From [Mycobacterium] vasticus (GTDB lineage: Bacteria; Actinomycetota; Actinomycetes; Mycobacteriales; Mycobacteriaceae): DNA of 64,000 nucleotides. The DNA lies in assembly GCF_020181595.1 (NCBI RefSeq), contig NZ_CP084028.1, forward strand, positions 760,967 through 824,966. The letters run 5' to 3'. Positions 37,501-46,960 of this stretch are shown one piece after another; the stretch's first letter is position 1; each line of letters opens with the position of its first letter. The notes beneath the pieces were generated by a model that saw only the letters and a list, made by a program, of their open reading frames with translations, was not told the origin of the DNA and did not search any database. The position numbers and the translations under genes are program-made.

Positions 37501-38712
37501 ATGACGTTCTCGATAGATCTCAGCGACGATGTGATCGAGGTTCGGGACTGGGTGCACCAGTTCGCCGCCGACGTCGTCCGCCCCGCCGCCGCCGAGTGGG
37601 ACGAGCGCGAGGAGACCCCGTGGCCGATCATCGCCGAGGCCGCCAAGGTCGGCCTGTACTCGCCCGAGCTGTTCGTCACCCAGGCCGCCGAGCCCAGCGG
37701 GATCGGCATGCTGACGGTGTTCGAGGAGTTGTTCTGGGGTGACGCCGGTATCGCGCTGTCCATTCTGGGCACCGGATTGGCGGCAGCGGCCCTGGCGGGC
37801 AACGGAACCCCCGAACAGCTGGGCCAGTGGCTGCCGCAGATGTTCGGCACCGCCGATGACCCCAAGCTCGGCGCCTTCTGTTCCTCGGAGCCGGACGCCG
37901 GCTCGGATGTCGGCGCGATCCGGACCCGTGCCCGCTTCGACGAGGCGACCCGCGAATGGGTGCTCAACGGCACCAAGACCTGGGCCACCAACGGCGGAAT
38001 CGCCAATGTGCACATCGTGGTGGCCTCGGTCTACCCCGAGCTCGGCTCCCGCGGGCAGGCCAGTTTCGTCATCCCACCCGGGATGCCGGGTATGTCGCAG
38101 GGCCAGAAGTTCAAGAAGCACGGCATCCGGGCCTCGCACACCGCCGAGATCGTCCTGGACAACGTGCGGCTGCCCGAGGAGATGATCCTCGGCGGCCGGG
38201 AGAAGTTCGAGGACCGCGTCGCCCGGGTGAAGTCCGGCGCGTCGGCCGGCGGGCAGGCGGCGATGAAGACCTTCGAGCGCACCCGCCCGACCGTCGGCGC
38301 GATGGCCGTCGGGGTGGCCCGCGCCGCCTACGAGTACGCCCTCGAATACGCCTGCCAGCGTGAGCAGTTCGGCCGCAAGATCGGCGAGTTCCAGGCCGTG
38401 GCGTTCAAGCTGGCCAACATGAAGAGCCGCATCGACGCCGCCCGGCTGCTGGTGTGGCGGGCCGGCTGGATGGGCCGCAACAACAAGGCCTTCGACAACG
38501 CCGAGGGCTCGATGGCCAAGCTGTTCGCCAGCGAGACCGCGGTCTACGTCACCGATGAGGCGATCCAGATCCTCGGCGGTAACGGCTACACCCGCGACTA
38601 CCCGGTCGAACGGATGCACCGCGACGCGAAGATCTTCACCATCTTCGAGGGCACCAGCGAAATCCAGCGGCTGGTGATCGCCCGCGCCCTGACGGGCCTG
38701 CCGCTGCGTTAG
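37501..38712 (+). CDS. Acyl-CoA dehydrogenase (FadE-type)
   Basis: 403 residues, ATG preceded by AGGAG. Canonical motifs: [17 protein letters not shown] (FAD/substrate), [33 protein letters not shown], and the C-terminal [17 protein letters not shown] with the catalytic-base Glu region of medium/short-chain enzymes. Forms the trans-2 double bond in an acyl-CoA. It ends 4 bases into the convergent DUF1348 gene. Confidence 0.9.
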   Translation: MTFSIDLSDDVIEVRDWVHQFAADVVRPAAAEWDEREETPWPIIAEAAKVGLYSPELFVTQAAEPSGIGMLTVFEELFWGDAGIALSILGTGLAAAALAGNGTPEQLGQWLPQMFGTADDPKLGAFCSSEPDAGSDVGAIRTRARFDEATREWVLNGTKTWATNGGIANVHIVVASVYPELGSRGQASFVIPPGMPGMSQGQKFKKHGIRASHTAEIVLDNVRLPEEMILGGREKFEDRVARVKSGASAGGQAAMKTFERTRPTVGAMAVGVARAAYEYALEYACQREQFGRKIGEFQAVAFKLANMKSRIDAARLLVWRAGWMGRNNKAFDNAEGSMAKLFASETAVYVTDEAIQILGGNGYTRDYPVERMHRDAKIFTIFEGTSEIQRLVIARALTGLPLR

Positions 38713-39143
38713 TGCAGCGGGATGTCCTGCCCGCGTTCTGATTCGGGCCGGGGACCGAAGTAACGGCGGTCTGCGACATCGATGGGGACGTCGTTGATGC
38801 TGGCTTCGCGGCGGCGCATCAGACCGTGGTCGTCGAACTCCCAGAGTTCGTTGCCGTAGCTGCGGTACCACTGTCCGGCGGCATCGTGGGATTCGTATTG
38901 GAACCGGACGGCGATGCGGTTGTCGCGAAAGCCCCACAGGCTCTTGCGCAACGCGTAGTCGAGTTCGCGTTCCCACTTGGCCGTCAGGAATTCCACGATC
39001 GCCGCACGCCCGGTGATGAACTGATCGCGGTTGCGCCACACCGAATCCGGCGTGTAGGCCAGGCTGACCCGGTGCGGGTCACGGGTGTTCCAGGCGTCCT
39101 CGGCCGCCTGGACCTTCTGTAGCGCGCCGTCCAGGTCGAACAT
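38709..39143 (-). CDS. DUF1348 / NTF2-like protein
   Basis: 144 residues. The DUF1348 pattern is clear: [59 protein letters not shown], and [12 protein letters not shown] small cupin/NTF2-sized protein, function unknown. Twelve bases downstream of the SDR gene stop on the same strand, so probably the second gene of that unit. Confidence 0.85.
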   Translation of the reverse strand: MFDLDGALQKVQAAEDAWNTRDPHRVSLAYTPDSVWRNRDQFITGRAAIVEFLTAKWERELDYALRKSLWGFRDNRIAVRFQYESHDAAGQWYRSYGNELWEFDDHGLMRRREASINDVPIDVADRRYFGPRPESERGQDIPLH

Positions 39144-39155
39144 GGGCGTCTCCTC

Positions 39156-39896
39156 TTACCCGGCCGTCTTGCCGTTGTCGGTCATGTACACCGCGCCGTG
39201 CACCGCGGCCGCGGCGTCGCTGGCCAGGAACGCGATCACCTCCGCGACGTCGCTCGGCTGGCTCATGCCGCGCAGTGCGGCGATGCGCATGATCAGTTTG
39301 ACGTCGGCGCCCTCGGGCAATTGGAAGTTCGTCACCTGCGGGGTCAGCATCCCGCCCGGGCACACGGCGTTGACCCGCAACTTCTCCGCGGTGAACTCGA
39401 CGGCCAATGCCCGGGTCAGCCCGATCAGGCCGTGCTTGGCGGCACAGTAGCCCGCCGAATAGGCCTGGCCCTCCACCCCGGCGATCGAGGCGACGTTGAC
39501 GATGTTGCCGGCCGTCTCCAGCAGGTGCGGCAGCGCGGCGCGGCACAGATAGAACGGGCCGTTGAGGTTGACCGCCAGGTCGTGTTCCCATTCGTCATCG
39601 GTGACGGCCAGGGTGTGGCGCATCTGGTGAGCGCCGGCGACGTTGGCCAGGACGTCGAGCCGGCCGAACTTCTCGACGCACTGCTGCACGGCCGTCGCAC
39701 ACGCCTCGGCCGTGCCGATGTCGGTGGGGGTGTAGTGGCCGCCGGGCACGTCGGCGAAGACCGTGGCCAGTCGCTCGGCGTCGCGGGCCAGCCCGAACAC
39801 CGTCGCCCCGCGCCGGGCGAACAGCTGGGCCACGGCGGCGCCCAGCCCCGATGACGCACCGGTCACCAGCGCCACTTTGCCCGTCAGATCGGTCAT
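39156..39896 (-). CDS. Short-chain dehydrogenase/reductase
   Basis: 246 residues from ATG at 39896 (GAGGAATC upstream). SDR motifs: TGASSGLGAAVA (cofactor), NVAGAH, NVASIAGVEG, and the active-site YSAGYCAAKHG (Tyr-x3-Lys). The Arg residues after the first glycine motif (LARDAERL) fit NADPH use. Substrate is an unknown alcohol/ketone. Divergent from another SDR gene, 60 bases apart. Confidence 0.88.
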   Translation of the reverse strand: MTDLTGKVALVTGASSGLGAAVAQLFARRGATVFGLARDAERLATVFADVPGGHYTPTDIGTAEACATAVQQCVEKFGRLDVLANVAGAHQMRHTLAVTDDEWEHDLAVNLNGPFYLCRAALPHLLETAGNIVNVASIAGVEGQAYSAGYCAAKHGLIGLTRALAVEFTAEKLRVNAVCPGGMLTPQVTNFQLPEGADVKLIMRIAALRGMSQPSDVAEVIAFLASDAAAAVHGAVYMTDNGKTAG

Positions 39897-39956
39897 GTCG
39901 ATTCCTCGTCTCACCCGGTAAGCCCGCGCGGCAACGCGGCCGTATACGGTCCAGTG

Positions 39957-40796
39957 ATGGCTTCAGTATCGGTGATCACCGGCGGTGCGGGCGGCATGGG
40001 TCTGGCGACGGCCAAGGTCATCGGACGCGATCACCCGGTGGTGTTGTGCGATGTCCGCAAGGATCGGCTCGACTCGGCGCAGGCCGAGCTCAAAGACCTC
40101 GGCATCACCTCGATCGTCGTCAACTGCGACGTCACTGACCGCGACGCGGTGACCGAGCTGTTCGAGGTCGCCGCCGGTGTCGGGACGCTGACGTCGGTGT
40201 TTCACACTGCGGGCGTCGGCCCGAGCACGGGCGACGCCGAATTCGTCATGCGGACCAACGCCTACGGCACGATCGTCGTCGACGAAGCGTTCTACGCCGT
40301 CGCTGGTGAAGGCGCGGTGATTGTCAACGTGGCATCGATGTCGGCGTACCTGCTGCCCGACAAGATCATCCCCACCGCGCAGTTCCCGCTGGCGTGCAGC
40401 GACGCCGACGCCTTCGTGGCCGCGATGACGGCGCACTGCAACCACGCCCCCGAAAAGATGCGGTCGGGTTTCTCCTACACCGTCAGCAAGGCGTTCGTGA
40501 AGTGGTATACCGAGTCGCAGTCCGAACGATTCGGCAGTCGCGGCCTGCGCATCGTCTCGGTGTCACCGGGCAATATCGACACAGAACTGGGCCGGCGCGA
40601 AGCGGAGGCCGGGGTGGGCGCGATGATGCCCGACGCGGTGATCCCGCGATGGGGCACCGCCGAGGAGATGGCTGAGCTGTTCGCCTTCTGCGCCGGCGAT
40701 AAGTGCAGTTACCTGCACGGGGCGGACATTCTGGCCGACGGGGGAGTGGTCGCCTCGATGCGCGAACGCGCGCGGACGGCCGCCGCCGGCGACTAA
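39957..40796 (+). CDS. Short-chain dehydrogenase/reductase with insertion
   Basis: 279 residues from ATG at 39957 (GTG at 39954 is in frame just before). Cofactor motif TGGAGGMGLATAK, and the acidic residue in VVLCDVRKDR suggests NAD. Active site SYTVSKAFVKW. An extra stretch (about 125-160; LLPDKIIPTAQFPLACSDAD) before the catalytic Tyr resembles 3-alpha-hydroxysteroid-dehydrogenase-like members. Substrate unknown. Confidence 0.82.
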   Translation: MASVSVITGGAGGMGLATAKVIGRDHPVVLCDVRKDRLDSAQAELKDLGITSIVVNCDVTDRDAVTELFEVAAGVGTLTSVFHTAGVGPSTGDAEFVMRTNAYGTIVVDEAFYAVAGEGAVIVNVASMSAYLLPDKIIPTAQFPLACSDADAFVAAMTAHCNHAPEKMRSGFSYTVSKAFVKWYTESQSERFGSRGLRIVSVSPGNIDTELGRREAEAGVGAMMPDAVIPRWGTAEEMAELFAFCAGDKCSYLHGADILADGGVVASMRERARTAAAGD

Positions 40797-40817
40797 GCGT
40801 CGAGGGGCGAACCCGCA

Positions 40818-41411
40818 TCACCGCAGGAGATAGTCGACCAATTCGGTGGCGTAGGCCTCCATGGCGGCAGCAAGGGCAGCACGTTTGGACGGCGGTGTTG
40901 CCACCACGTGGTTCATCGCACCGCCGACCAGGCAGTCGAGCAGCAGATTGACTGGTGTGTCGGCGGGGATCTCGCCGCGGGCAATACCGCGGCGCACAAC
41001 GCCGCGTGCGGCCTTGAACTGCGAGCGGCGCAGCGCTTGGTACTGCGCCGAGAGCGTCGGCGTGGCTGGGGCTTCATGGGCGAGGCGTTGTGCGGCGCGT
41101 CCCGCCTCTCCCAGATACAGACGTAGTAGTTGGCATGCCAAAGCGATCAAATCGTCACGTAGGCAACCGGTGTCGACGCCGGCCAGATGCTCCAGATGCG
41201 TCCGCAGCGCGCAAGCCAACAGCACATCTTTATCCGGCCATCGGCGGTAGATCGATGCCTTTCCCACCCCGGCCAGCCGCGCGACCGCGTCGATCGTAAA
41301 ACCCGACCAGCCCTCCTCGCCGAAAACTCGTGCTGCCGCACTCAACGTGCGTTGGTCAACATCGGGATCGCGTGGGCGACCCATCACTGTCGCCTGGGAC
41401 GAACTGGACAT
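40818..41411 (-). CDS. TetR-family regulator
   Basis: 197 residues from ATG at 41411, with AAGGGG upstream. HTH: TLSAAARVFGEEGWSGFTIDAVARLAGVGKASIYRRWPDKDVLL (about 22-65). The C-terminal domain ends with VGGAMNHVVATPP, of the TetR_C type. Divergent from a two-gene acyl-CoA dehydrogenase unit; a perfect 7+1+7 bp palindrome lies between. Likely local repressor responding to an acyl-CoA. Confidence 0.88.
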   Translation of the reverse strand: MSSSSQATVMGRPRDPDVDQRTLSAAARVFGEEGWSGFTIDAVARLAGVGKASIYRRWPDKDVLLACALRTHLEHLAGVDTGCLRDDLIALACQLLRLYLGEAGRAAQRLAHEAPATPTLSAQYQALRRSQFKAARGVVRRGIARGEIPADTPVNLLLDCLVGGAMNHVVATPPSKRAALAAAMEAYATELVDYLLR

Positions 41412-41461
41412 ACACACCCCTTGCGGACGAACTTCGTTCAGTATAACGTTCGGCACTAACG

Positions 41462-41476
41462 GGACGACAGTCGTCC
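41462..41476. promoter_or_regulatory. Perfect palindrome GGACGAC-A-GTCGTCC, TetR operator candidate
   Basis: Seven-base arms with a single central A, 58 bases from the acyl-CoA dehydrogenase start and 51 from the TetR start. A second, shorter dyad GAAC-TTC-GTTC (about 41428-41438) and a TATACT hexamer for the TetR gene lie beside it. Positioned to control both divergent units. Confidence 0.6.
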
Positions 41477-41533
41477 TAAATTGATGTGGGCACACTGTCA
41501 GCGACCCCGACGACGTGATGAATCGAGGAACAT

Positions 41534-42751
41534 ATGAGCACGACCGCCGACCATTCGGCGTCGGTGCGCGCCGAGGCGCGCGCCTGGATCGGTGAGCACT
41601 GGACCGGCACCGACGACAACACGTGGCGAACTGCGCTGGTTGAGGCCGGCTGGGCCGCGCCGACCTGGAACGTTGATACCTACGGGCGCGGGTTGTCTCG
41701 TGCGGACGCGCAGGCGATCGCAGAGGAATTCGCCGCTGCCGGAGCCCCTGGCGCGGCGCTGGAGCTGCGGACCTTCCGCGCGGCGCCCTGGCTGCACCTG
41801 CTGGGTGATCCGCTCAAGGCCTTCGGGTCCGCGACACTGCAGGCCGAGCTGCTTCCCAAACTGTTGAGCGAGGAATTGTCGATCGGCTGCCTGCTGTACA
41901 GCGAACCGGGTGCCGGCTCTGACTTGGCGGGCCTGCAGACGCGCGCCGAACTCGACGGCGATCATTACGTGGTCAACGGTCAGAAGATCTGGACCACCCT
42001 CGGTCATGAAGCGCAGTTCGCGTTGTTGATCGCCCGCACCGACTGGGATGTCGTCAAGCATGCCGGGCTGAGCTTCTTCGTGCTGGACATGGACTCCCCG
42101 GGCATCGAAGTGCGTCCCATCAAGCAGATCACCGGTGACACCGAATTCAATGAAGTGTTCCTGACCGACGTGCGGGTGCCCGCTTCGCGGATAATCGGAA
42201 ACCCCGGTGACGGCTGGAAAGTCATCCAAACTGCGCTGGCCGCCGAACGCGCCGGGATGGGCGGCGAGGCGCTGGCACCGAAAGGCGACGGAACGCTCGC
42301 CGGTGCGGCCAAAGATCTCGTCGAGGCCGCACGCGCGGCCGGACGCCACAACGATCCTGTTGTCCGCCAACAGATTGTCAAAATTCTCTCGTGGCGTCTG
42401 AGCAACACCTGGACCGGGCAGCGGGCGCTCGTCGAGGCCTTCCGGGGATCCTTGGCTCTGGCCAACGTCGGAAAACTGGCCATGTCGCGCATCCTGCACA
42501 GCGCCGCCGACCTCGAATACCGACTGCAGGGCCGAAAGTCCCTGATCTACGACTACAGCCGCCCGCAGGATTACCCCGTCGATCACGCTCTGATGTTTGC
42601 GTTCATCAATTCCATCGGCGGTGGCTCCGACCAGATCCAACGCAACATCATCAGCGAGCGAGTCCTTGGACTGCCTAAGGGGTTTGAACCCGACAAGGGT
42701 GTCCCGTTCCGCGAAATCCGCAAGGGCGGCACCGCCCAGAGCGCACACTGA
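41534..42751 (+). CDS. Acyl-CoA dehydrogenase, first of a pair
   Basis: 405 residues. Motifs: LLYSEPGAGSDLAGLQTRA, VNGQKIWTTLGHEAQ, FNEVFLTDVRVPASRIIG, and the C-terminal GGGSDQIQRNIISERVLGLP. In this last block the position of the catalytic-base Glu of many family members (TEIQRN) looks like Gln. With the next gene it resembles mycobacterial heteromeric (alpha2-beta2) ACAD pairs such as those of cholesterol side-chain degradation. Sixteen bases separate it from its partner. Confidence 0.88.
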   Translation: MSTTADHSASVRAEARAWIGEHWTGTDDNTWRTALVEAGWAAPTWNVDTYGRGLSRADAQAIAEEFAAAGAPGAALELRTFRAAPWLHLLGDPLKAFGSATLQAELLPKLLSEELSIGCLLYSEPGAGSDLAGLQTRAELDGDHYVVNGQKIWTTLGHEAQFALLIARTDWDVVKHAGLSFFVLDMDSPGIEVRPIKQITGDTEFNEVFLTDVRVPASRIIGNPGDGWKVIQTALAAERAGMGGEALAPKGDGTLAGAAKDLVEAARAAGRHNDPVVRQQIVKILSWRLSNTWTGQRALVEAFRGSLALANVGKLAMSRILHSAADLEYRLQGRKSLIYDYSRPQDYPVDHALMFAFINSIGGGSDQIQRNIISERVLGLPKGFEPDKGVPFREIRKGGTAQSAH

Positions 42752-42767
42752 TCCCAGGAAAGACACG

Positions 42768-43859
42768 ATGATCAAAGACTTCACCGACGAACAGCGCGAA
42801 CTGCGTAACACCGTCCGCCGTTATCTCGACGAGCACTCCACCGAAGCCGATGTCCGCGCGCACATGGACACCGAACGGGGCTACGACCCACAAGTATGGA
42901 GCACTCTCGCCGCTCAGCTCGGTGTGCACGGACTGGCCATTCCCGAGCAATACGGCGGTCAAGGTTTCAGCTGGATCGAACTGGGAATCGTCATCGAAGA
43001 AATGGGCCGGGCTCTGCTGTGCGCACCCTTCTTCTCGTCGATTGTCCTCGCCGCCACGGTGATCCTCGAATGCGGCGACCACGAGGCCAAGCGACGTCTG
43101 CTTCCCGGCATCGCCGACGGCTCGACGATCGCCACCGTAGCGCTGCCCGGTGAGGGCACCGCCGTTGAAGCCGCCCGGAAGGGAGACACGTGGTCGCTGA
43201 CCGGCAACGCCGCCCTCGTGCTTGACGGACATGTGGCCGACCTGATCCTCATACCCGCCACCACCAGCGACGGGTTGCGACTGTTCACCGTCGATGGCTC
43301 CGCCGCTGGGTGCACTGCCACCGCTGTGCCGACGTTGGATCAGACCCGCAAGCTCGCTGACCTGACCTTAGAGGCTGTCCAAGCAACGCCACTGGGTGAC
43401 GGACCGGCCGAGCCCGTGCTGGCCCGTGCCGGCGACTTCGCAGTTGTTGCTCTGGCTCTTGAACAGGTCGGCGGAGCGCATGCGGCGCTGGATATTTCGG
43501 TTGACTACCTCAAGACCCGGGTGCAGTTCGGGCAGCCCATCGGCTCGTTCCAGGCCCTCAAGCACATGGCAGCCGACGTCTTCGTCGAGGTCGAAACTGC
43601 ACGCTCAGCGGCGTATTACGCGCTGTTTGCCTTGGCTGAAGGCAACGAGGAGATACCGGCTGCCGCTGCGCTAGCCGCTGCCTACTGCAGCGACGCATTC
43701 GTCTCCACCGCCCACCAGATGATCCAATTCCACGGCGGCATGGGCTTTACCTGGGAACTGCCGGCACACCTGTACTTCAAACGTGCCCGATCCAGTCAAC
43801 TGCTGCTCGGGGATCCCGACCAACACCGTGAGCGGCTGGCCCAACTCATCGGACTCTGA
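42768..43859 (+). CDS. Acyl-CoA dehydrogenase, second of a pair
   Basis: 363 residues from ATG at 42768 with AGGAAAG upstream. N-terminal helical domain (DFTDEQRELRNTVRRYL, HGLAIPEQYGGQGFSWIELG); the middle beta domain is short and lacks the SEPGAGSD loop. C-terminal YLKTRVQFGQPIGSFQALKHMAAD and QFHGGMGFTWELPAHLYFKRA. This is the usual composition of the beta-type subunit that needs a partner for a full FAD site. Flanked on both sides by TetR genes. Confidence 0.87.
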   Translation: MIKDFTDEQRELRNTVRRYLDEHSTEADVRAHMDTERGYDPQVWSTLAAQLGVHGLAIPEQYGGQGFSWIELGIVIEEMGRALLCAPFFSSIVLAATVILECGDHEAKRRLLPGIADGSTIATVALPGEGTAVEAARKGDTWSLTGNAALVLDGHVADLILIPATTSDGLRLFTVDGSAAGCTATAVPTLDQTRKLADLTLEAVQATPLGDGPAEPVLARAGDFAVVALALEQVGGAHAALDISVDYLKTRVQFGQPIGSFQALKHMAADVFVEVETARSAAYYALFALAEGNEEIPAAAALAAAYCSDAFVSTAHQMIQFHGGMGFTWELPAHLYFKRARSSQLLLGDPDQHRERLAQLIGL

Positions 43860-43898
43860 CAAACCCGAGCGCAGGTGAATCGCCAGCTGTCGCTGCGG

Positions 43899-44564
43899 TC
43901 AGTCGGGTGTGAGGGCAGGTAAGCCCGAAGCCGGTACCTGGACTCCAAAGGACCGGCCGATGAACGGGACGACCGATCGCGCGAGGTACGTGCGGACCAT
44001 GCTCGGCTCAGTCTCGGGCCCGTCAAAAACGGAGACTCCGATCAAGCCCTGGACAATCCGCGCGTCGTCAACAGGGTTATCGGTCGCGATAACGCCCAGA
44101 CGGCGTCCTTCCTTGAGAATCTCGACCAAGGGTGCGGTAATCGCTACCATGCATCGTTCGAACTGCTCGGCATGCGAGGTGCGTAAATTGCGCACTGTCG
44201 AAGCGAACAACGCTGCTGATTTGGCGAAGTCATCATCGAAGCTCCACGCAACCAACGCATTGACGTATTGCCAGAAGCGATCCTCGACCGGCGCAGCCAC
44301 GTCGATGATTCTGTCTACCTCGTTCGCAATCCGCAGCAGGTCCCGCTCTAACAACGCCGCGAGCAAATCGTCCTTCGTCTCGAACTGACGGTAGAAACTA
44401 CGGGTCGACAAGCGTGCTTGGCGGAGCACGCTTTCGACCTTGAATCCCCACCATCCGCTACGCGCTAACACCTCCGCCGCAGCAGTGATGAGAGCATCGC
44501 GTTCGAGCTCGGCCTGTTGGCCCGGGGCCTCGATTTCTGCGTCGACCTGCGGCCCGTCGTTCAT
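43899..44564 (-). CDS. TetR-family regulator
   Basis: 221 residues from ATG at 44564. HTH: LITAAAEVLARSGWWGFKVESVLRQARLSTRSFYRQFETKDDLLAALLE (about 25-75). The C-terminal domain is long and helical. Divergent from the acyl-ACP desaturase gene with 258 bases between starts, which include a 9+9 bp palindrome nearer the desaturase. Could regulate the desaturase, the ACAD pair, or itself. Confidence 0.86.
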   Translation of the reverse strand: MNDGPQVDAEIEAPGQQAELERDALITAAAEVLARSGWWGFKVESVLRQARLSTRSFYRQFETKDDLLAALLERDLLRIANEVDRIIDVAAPVEDRFWQYVNALVAWSFDDDFAKSAALFASTVRNLRTSHAEQFERCMVAITAPLVEILKEGRRLGVIATDNPVDDARIVQGLIGVSVFDGPETEPSMVRTYLARSVVPFIGRSFGVQVPASGLPALTPD

Positions 44565-44717
44565 TGGATCCAAGCCGTTGCACCACCCTATCCAGCCATC
44601 GTGGCCTGGATCACTGTAGTGGTTGCAGCTGGGTGGCCGTGTCCAACGCGATGTCGACATGGAGGTCGACGGCCTAAATCGGCAATCTGAACACCTCGCG
44701 GCGACCTCACGGCACTA

Positions 44718-44723
44718 TTGACA
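44718..44723 (+). promoter_or_regulatory. TTGACA -35 element of the desaturase promoter
   Basis: Exact TTGACA followed after 17 bases by TTACCG/TTTACC as a weak -10, placing transcription start just before or within the 20-bp palindrome. Supports a promoter reading toward the desaturase and repression by occlusion. Confidence 0.4.
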
Positions 44724-44753
44724 GGCGGCAAGTTCCGCGTTTACCGTGGGGCA

Positions 44754-44773
44754 AACCTACGGGACCGTAGGTT
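44754..44773. promoter_or_regulatory. 20-bp perfect palindrome AACCTACGG-GA-CCGTAGGTT
   Basis: Nine-base exact arms with two central bases, 50 bases upstream of the desaturase ATG and downstream of the -35 element. The size and symmetry fit a TetR dimer site. Acyl desaturases in mycobacteria are known to be repressed by TetR-family regulators; which one binds here is not known. Nearest candidate: the divergent TetR at 43899-44564. Confidence 0.65.
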
Positions 44774-44822
44774 ATGGCGGGGGGCCAATCGACGCCCACG
44801 TCGATCCGGGATGGAGCAAAGC

Positions 44823-45743
44823 ATGACCAATGTCCAGACGGCGCTGCTGCATGAGCTGGAGCCGATCGTCGAGCAGAACCTGAACCGCCACCTCAAGGCG
44901 GCCAAGCCGTGGCTCCCGCACGACTACGTGCCGTGGAGCAAGGGCCGCGACTTCGCCTTCCTGGGCGGGGAGGACTGGGTACCCGAGGACTCGCCGCTGG
45001 ACCCGGTCGCCAAGGCCGCCATGCTGGTCAACCTCCTGACCGAGGACAACCTGCCGTCCTACCACCGGGAGATCGCCACCACGTTCAGCCGGGACGGTGC
45101 CTGGGGCACCTGGGTGGGCACGTGGACCGCCGAGGAAGGCCGCCACGCCATCGCGATGCGCGACTACCTGATCGTCACCCGCGGCATCGACCCGGTGAAC
45201 CTCGAGCAGATGCGGATGCAGCACACCATCGCCGGCTACGACGCCGGCGGCAAGTCGGCGTTGCGGGTGTTGGCGTACGTCTCTTTCCAGGAGCTCGCCA
45301 CCCGGGTGTCGCACCGCAACACCGGTAAGGCGTCGGGCTGCCCCATCGCCGACCAGTTGCTGGCGCGGGTAGCCCTTGACGAGAACCTGCACATGGTGTT
45401 CTACCGCAACCTGATGCAGGCCGCGCTGGACATCTCGCCCGACGACGCGATGTGCGCGATCCGTGACGAGGTGCTCGGCTTCGCGATGCCCGGCATGGGT
45501 ATGCCCGGCTTCCAGGAGAACGCCCTCTTGATCGCCAAGGCTGGCATCTACGACCTGCGCATCCACCACGACGACGTCATCCAGCCGGTGCTGCGGTTCT
45601 GGAAGATCAACGAGCGCAACGACTTCGGCCCCAAGGGTGAAGAGGCGCGTGAGCAGGTCATCGGCTTCATGAAGATGGTCGACGAGCGGGCCAAGTACTA
45701 CGAGGAGAAGGCCAAGGCGCGCGAGAGCGTGCTGAGCTCCTAA
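44823..45743 (+). CDS. Acyl-[acyl-carrier-protein] desaturase (DesA family)
   Basis: 306 residues from ATG at 44823 (an in-frame ATG at 44811 would add four). Di-iron ligands: EDNLPSYHRE (first E..H set), TAEEGRHAIAMRDYL (EExxH), and DENLHMVFYR (DExxH). It would insert a double bond into an acyl-ACP chain using O2 and reduced ferredoxin. Closer in order to M. tuberculosis DesA1 than DesA2 (YVSFQELATRVSHRNTGKA). It ends overlapping the mntH stop by 4 bases. Soluble enzyme. Confidence 0.9.
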   Translation: MTNVQTALLHELEPIVEQNLNRHLKAAKPWLPHDYVPWSKGRDFAFLGGEDWVPEDSPLDPVAKAAMLVNLLTEDNLPSYHREIATTFSRDGAWGTWVGTWTAEEGRHAIAMRDYLIVTRGIDPVNLEQMRMQHTIAGYDAGGKSALRVLAYVSFQELATRVSHRNTGKASGCPIADQLLARVALDENLHMVFYRNLMQAALDISPDDAMCAIRDEVLGFAMPGMGMPGFQENALLIAKAGIYDLRIHHDDVIQPVLRFWKINERNDFGPKGEEAREQVIGFMKMVDERAKYYEEKAKARESVLSS

Positions 45744-46960
45744 CTCACCGTCAGGTAGATCAGGACGGCGTTCAGCGCCGCGATGACGATCGTGACGGTC
45801 CAGCCGAGCGCTGTGGTCAGCGGCCGGTTGGCGTCGTCACCCATCAGTTCCCGGTTGCCGGTCAGATGGACCAGCGGCACCAGCGCGAACGGGATGCCGA
45901 ACGACAGCACCACTTGGGAGATCACCAGTGCCCGGGTGGGGTCGATACCGGTCGCCAGGATCGCCAACGCCGGAAGCAGGGTGATCAGCCGGCGCGTCAG
46001 CATCGGGACCGACACCCGCAGTAGGCCTGCCATGATCATTGCGCCGGCGTGGGCACCCACCGAGGTCGAGGCCAGGCCGGAGGCCAGTAGACCGATCGCG
46101 AACAGCAGTGCGATGGTCGGACCCAATGCATCGCCGATCGCCGCGTGTGCGCCCTCGATCGAGTCGGTGCCGTCGTGGCCGGCCAGGTGCGCCGCGGCCA
46201 CCACCAGCATGGACAGGTTCACCGCACCGGCCACCAGCATGGCCAGACCGACGTCCCAGCGGGTCACCCGCAGCAGCCGGTTCAGGGCCGGGCCGGGCGT
46301 GGGTCGCCCGTGGCGGTCTCGGGCCAGGCCGGAGTGCAGGTACACCGCGTGCGGCATGACGGTGGCACCCAGGATCGCCGTGGTCAGCAGCACACTCTCG
46401 GCGCCGTCGAACCGCGGCAGCAGGCCGCCGGCGACGTGGGCGATTGGCGGTGGCTCGACCACCAGGCTGGCCAGGAACCCGATCGCGATGATCGCCAGCA
46501 GGCCGGTCGCGGTCCGCTCGAAGGCCCGCGGCCCGCGGCGGTCGCCGATCAGCAACAGGCCGATCGACACCACCCCGGTGATGAGCCCGCCGAGCACCAG
46601 GGGCAGGCCGAAGATCAGCCTCAAGGCGATGGCACCGCCCACCACCTCGGCGAGATCGGTTGCCACAGCCACCAATTCAGCTTGCAGCCAGTAGGCGATC
46701 CGGGTCGGCCGGTGGGTCCTGGCGCCGACCACCTCGGGCAGCGACAACCCCGTCACCAGGCCCAGCTTGGCGGCGAGGTACTGCACCAGGCCGGCCATCA
46801 CGTTGGCGCCGACGATCACCCAGACCAGCAGGTAGCCGAACTTGGCACCGGCGCTGACGTTGGCGGCGACATTGCCCGGGTCGACGTAGGCGATGGCGGC
46901 GACGAATGCGGGGCCGAGCAGATACCAGCCGCGCCTACCCGACGTGTCCCCGTGTGTCAT
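45740..46960 (-). CDS. mntH: Nramp-family divalent metal transporter
   Basis: 406 residues from ATG at 46960, about 11 membrane helices. Metal-site motifs DPGNVAANVSAGAKFGY (helix 1) and MPHAVYLHSGL (helix 6) are intact, so H+-coupled uptake of Mn2+ or Fe2+ is expected. The start overlaps the stop of the oxidoreductase gene before it (ATGA), an unexpected operon partner. No MntR box was recognised upstream. Confidence 0.93.
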   Translation of the reverse strand: MTHGDTSGRRGWYLLGPAFVAAIAYVDPGNVAANVSAGAKFGYLLVWVIVGANVMAGLVQYLAAKLGLVTGLSLPEVVGARTHRPTRIAYWLQAELVAVATDLAEVVGGAIALRLIFGLPLVLGGLITGVVSIGLLLIGDRRGPRAFERTATGLLAIIAIGFLASLVVEPPPIAHVAGGLLPRFDGAESVLLTTAILGATVMPHAVYLHSGLARDRHGRPTPGPALNRLLRVTRWDVGLAMLVAGAVNLSMLVVAAAHLAGHDGTDSIEGAHAAIGDALGPTIALLFAIGLLASGLASTSVGAHAGAMIMAGLLRVSVPMLTRRLITLLPALAILATGIDPTRALVISQVVLSFGIPFALVPLVHLTGNRELMGDDANRPLTTALGWTVTIVIAALNAVLIYLTVS

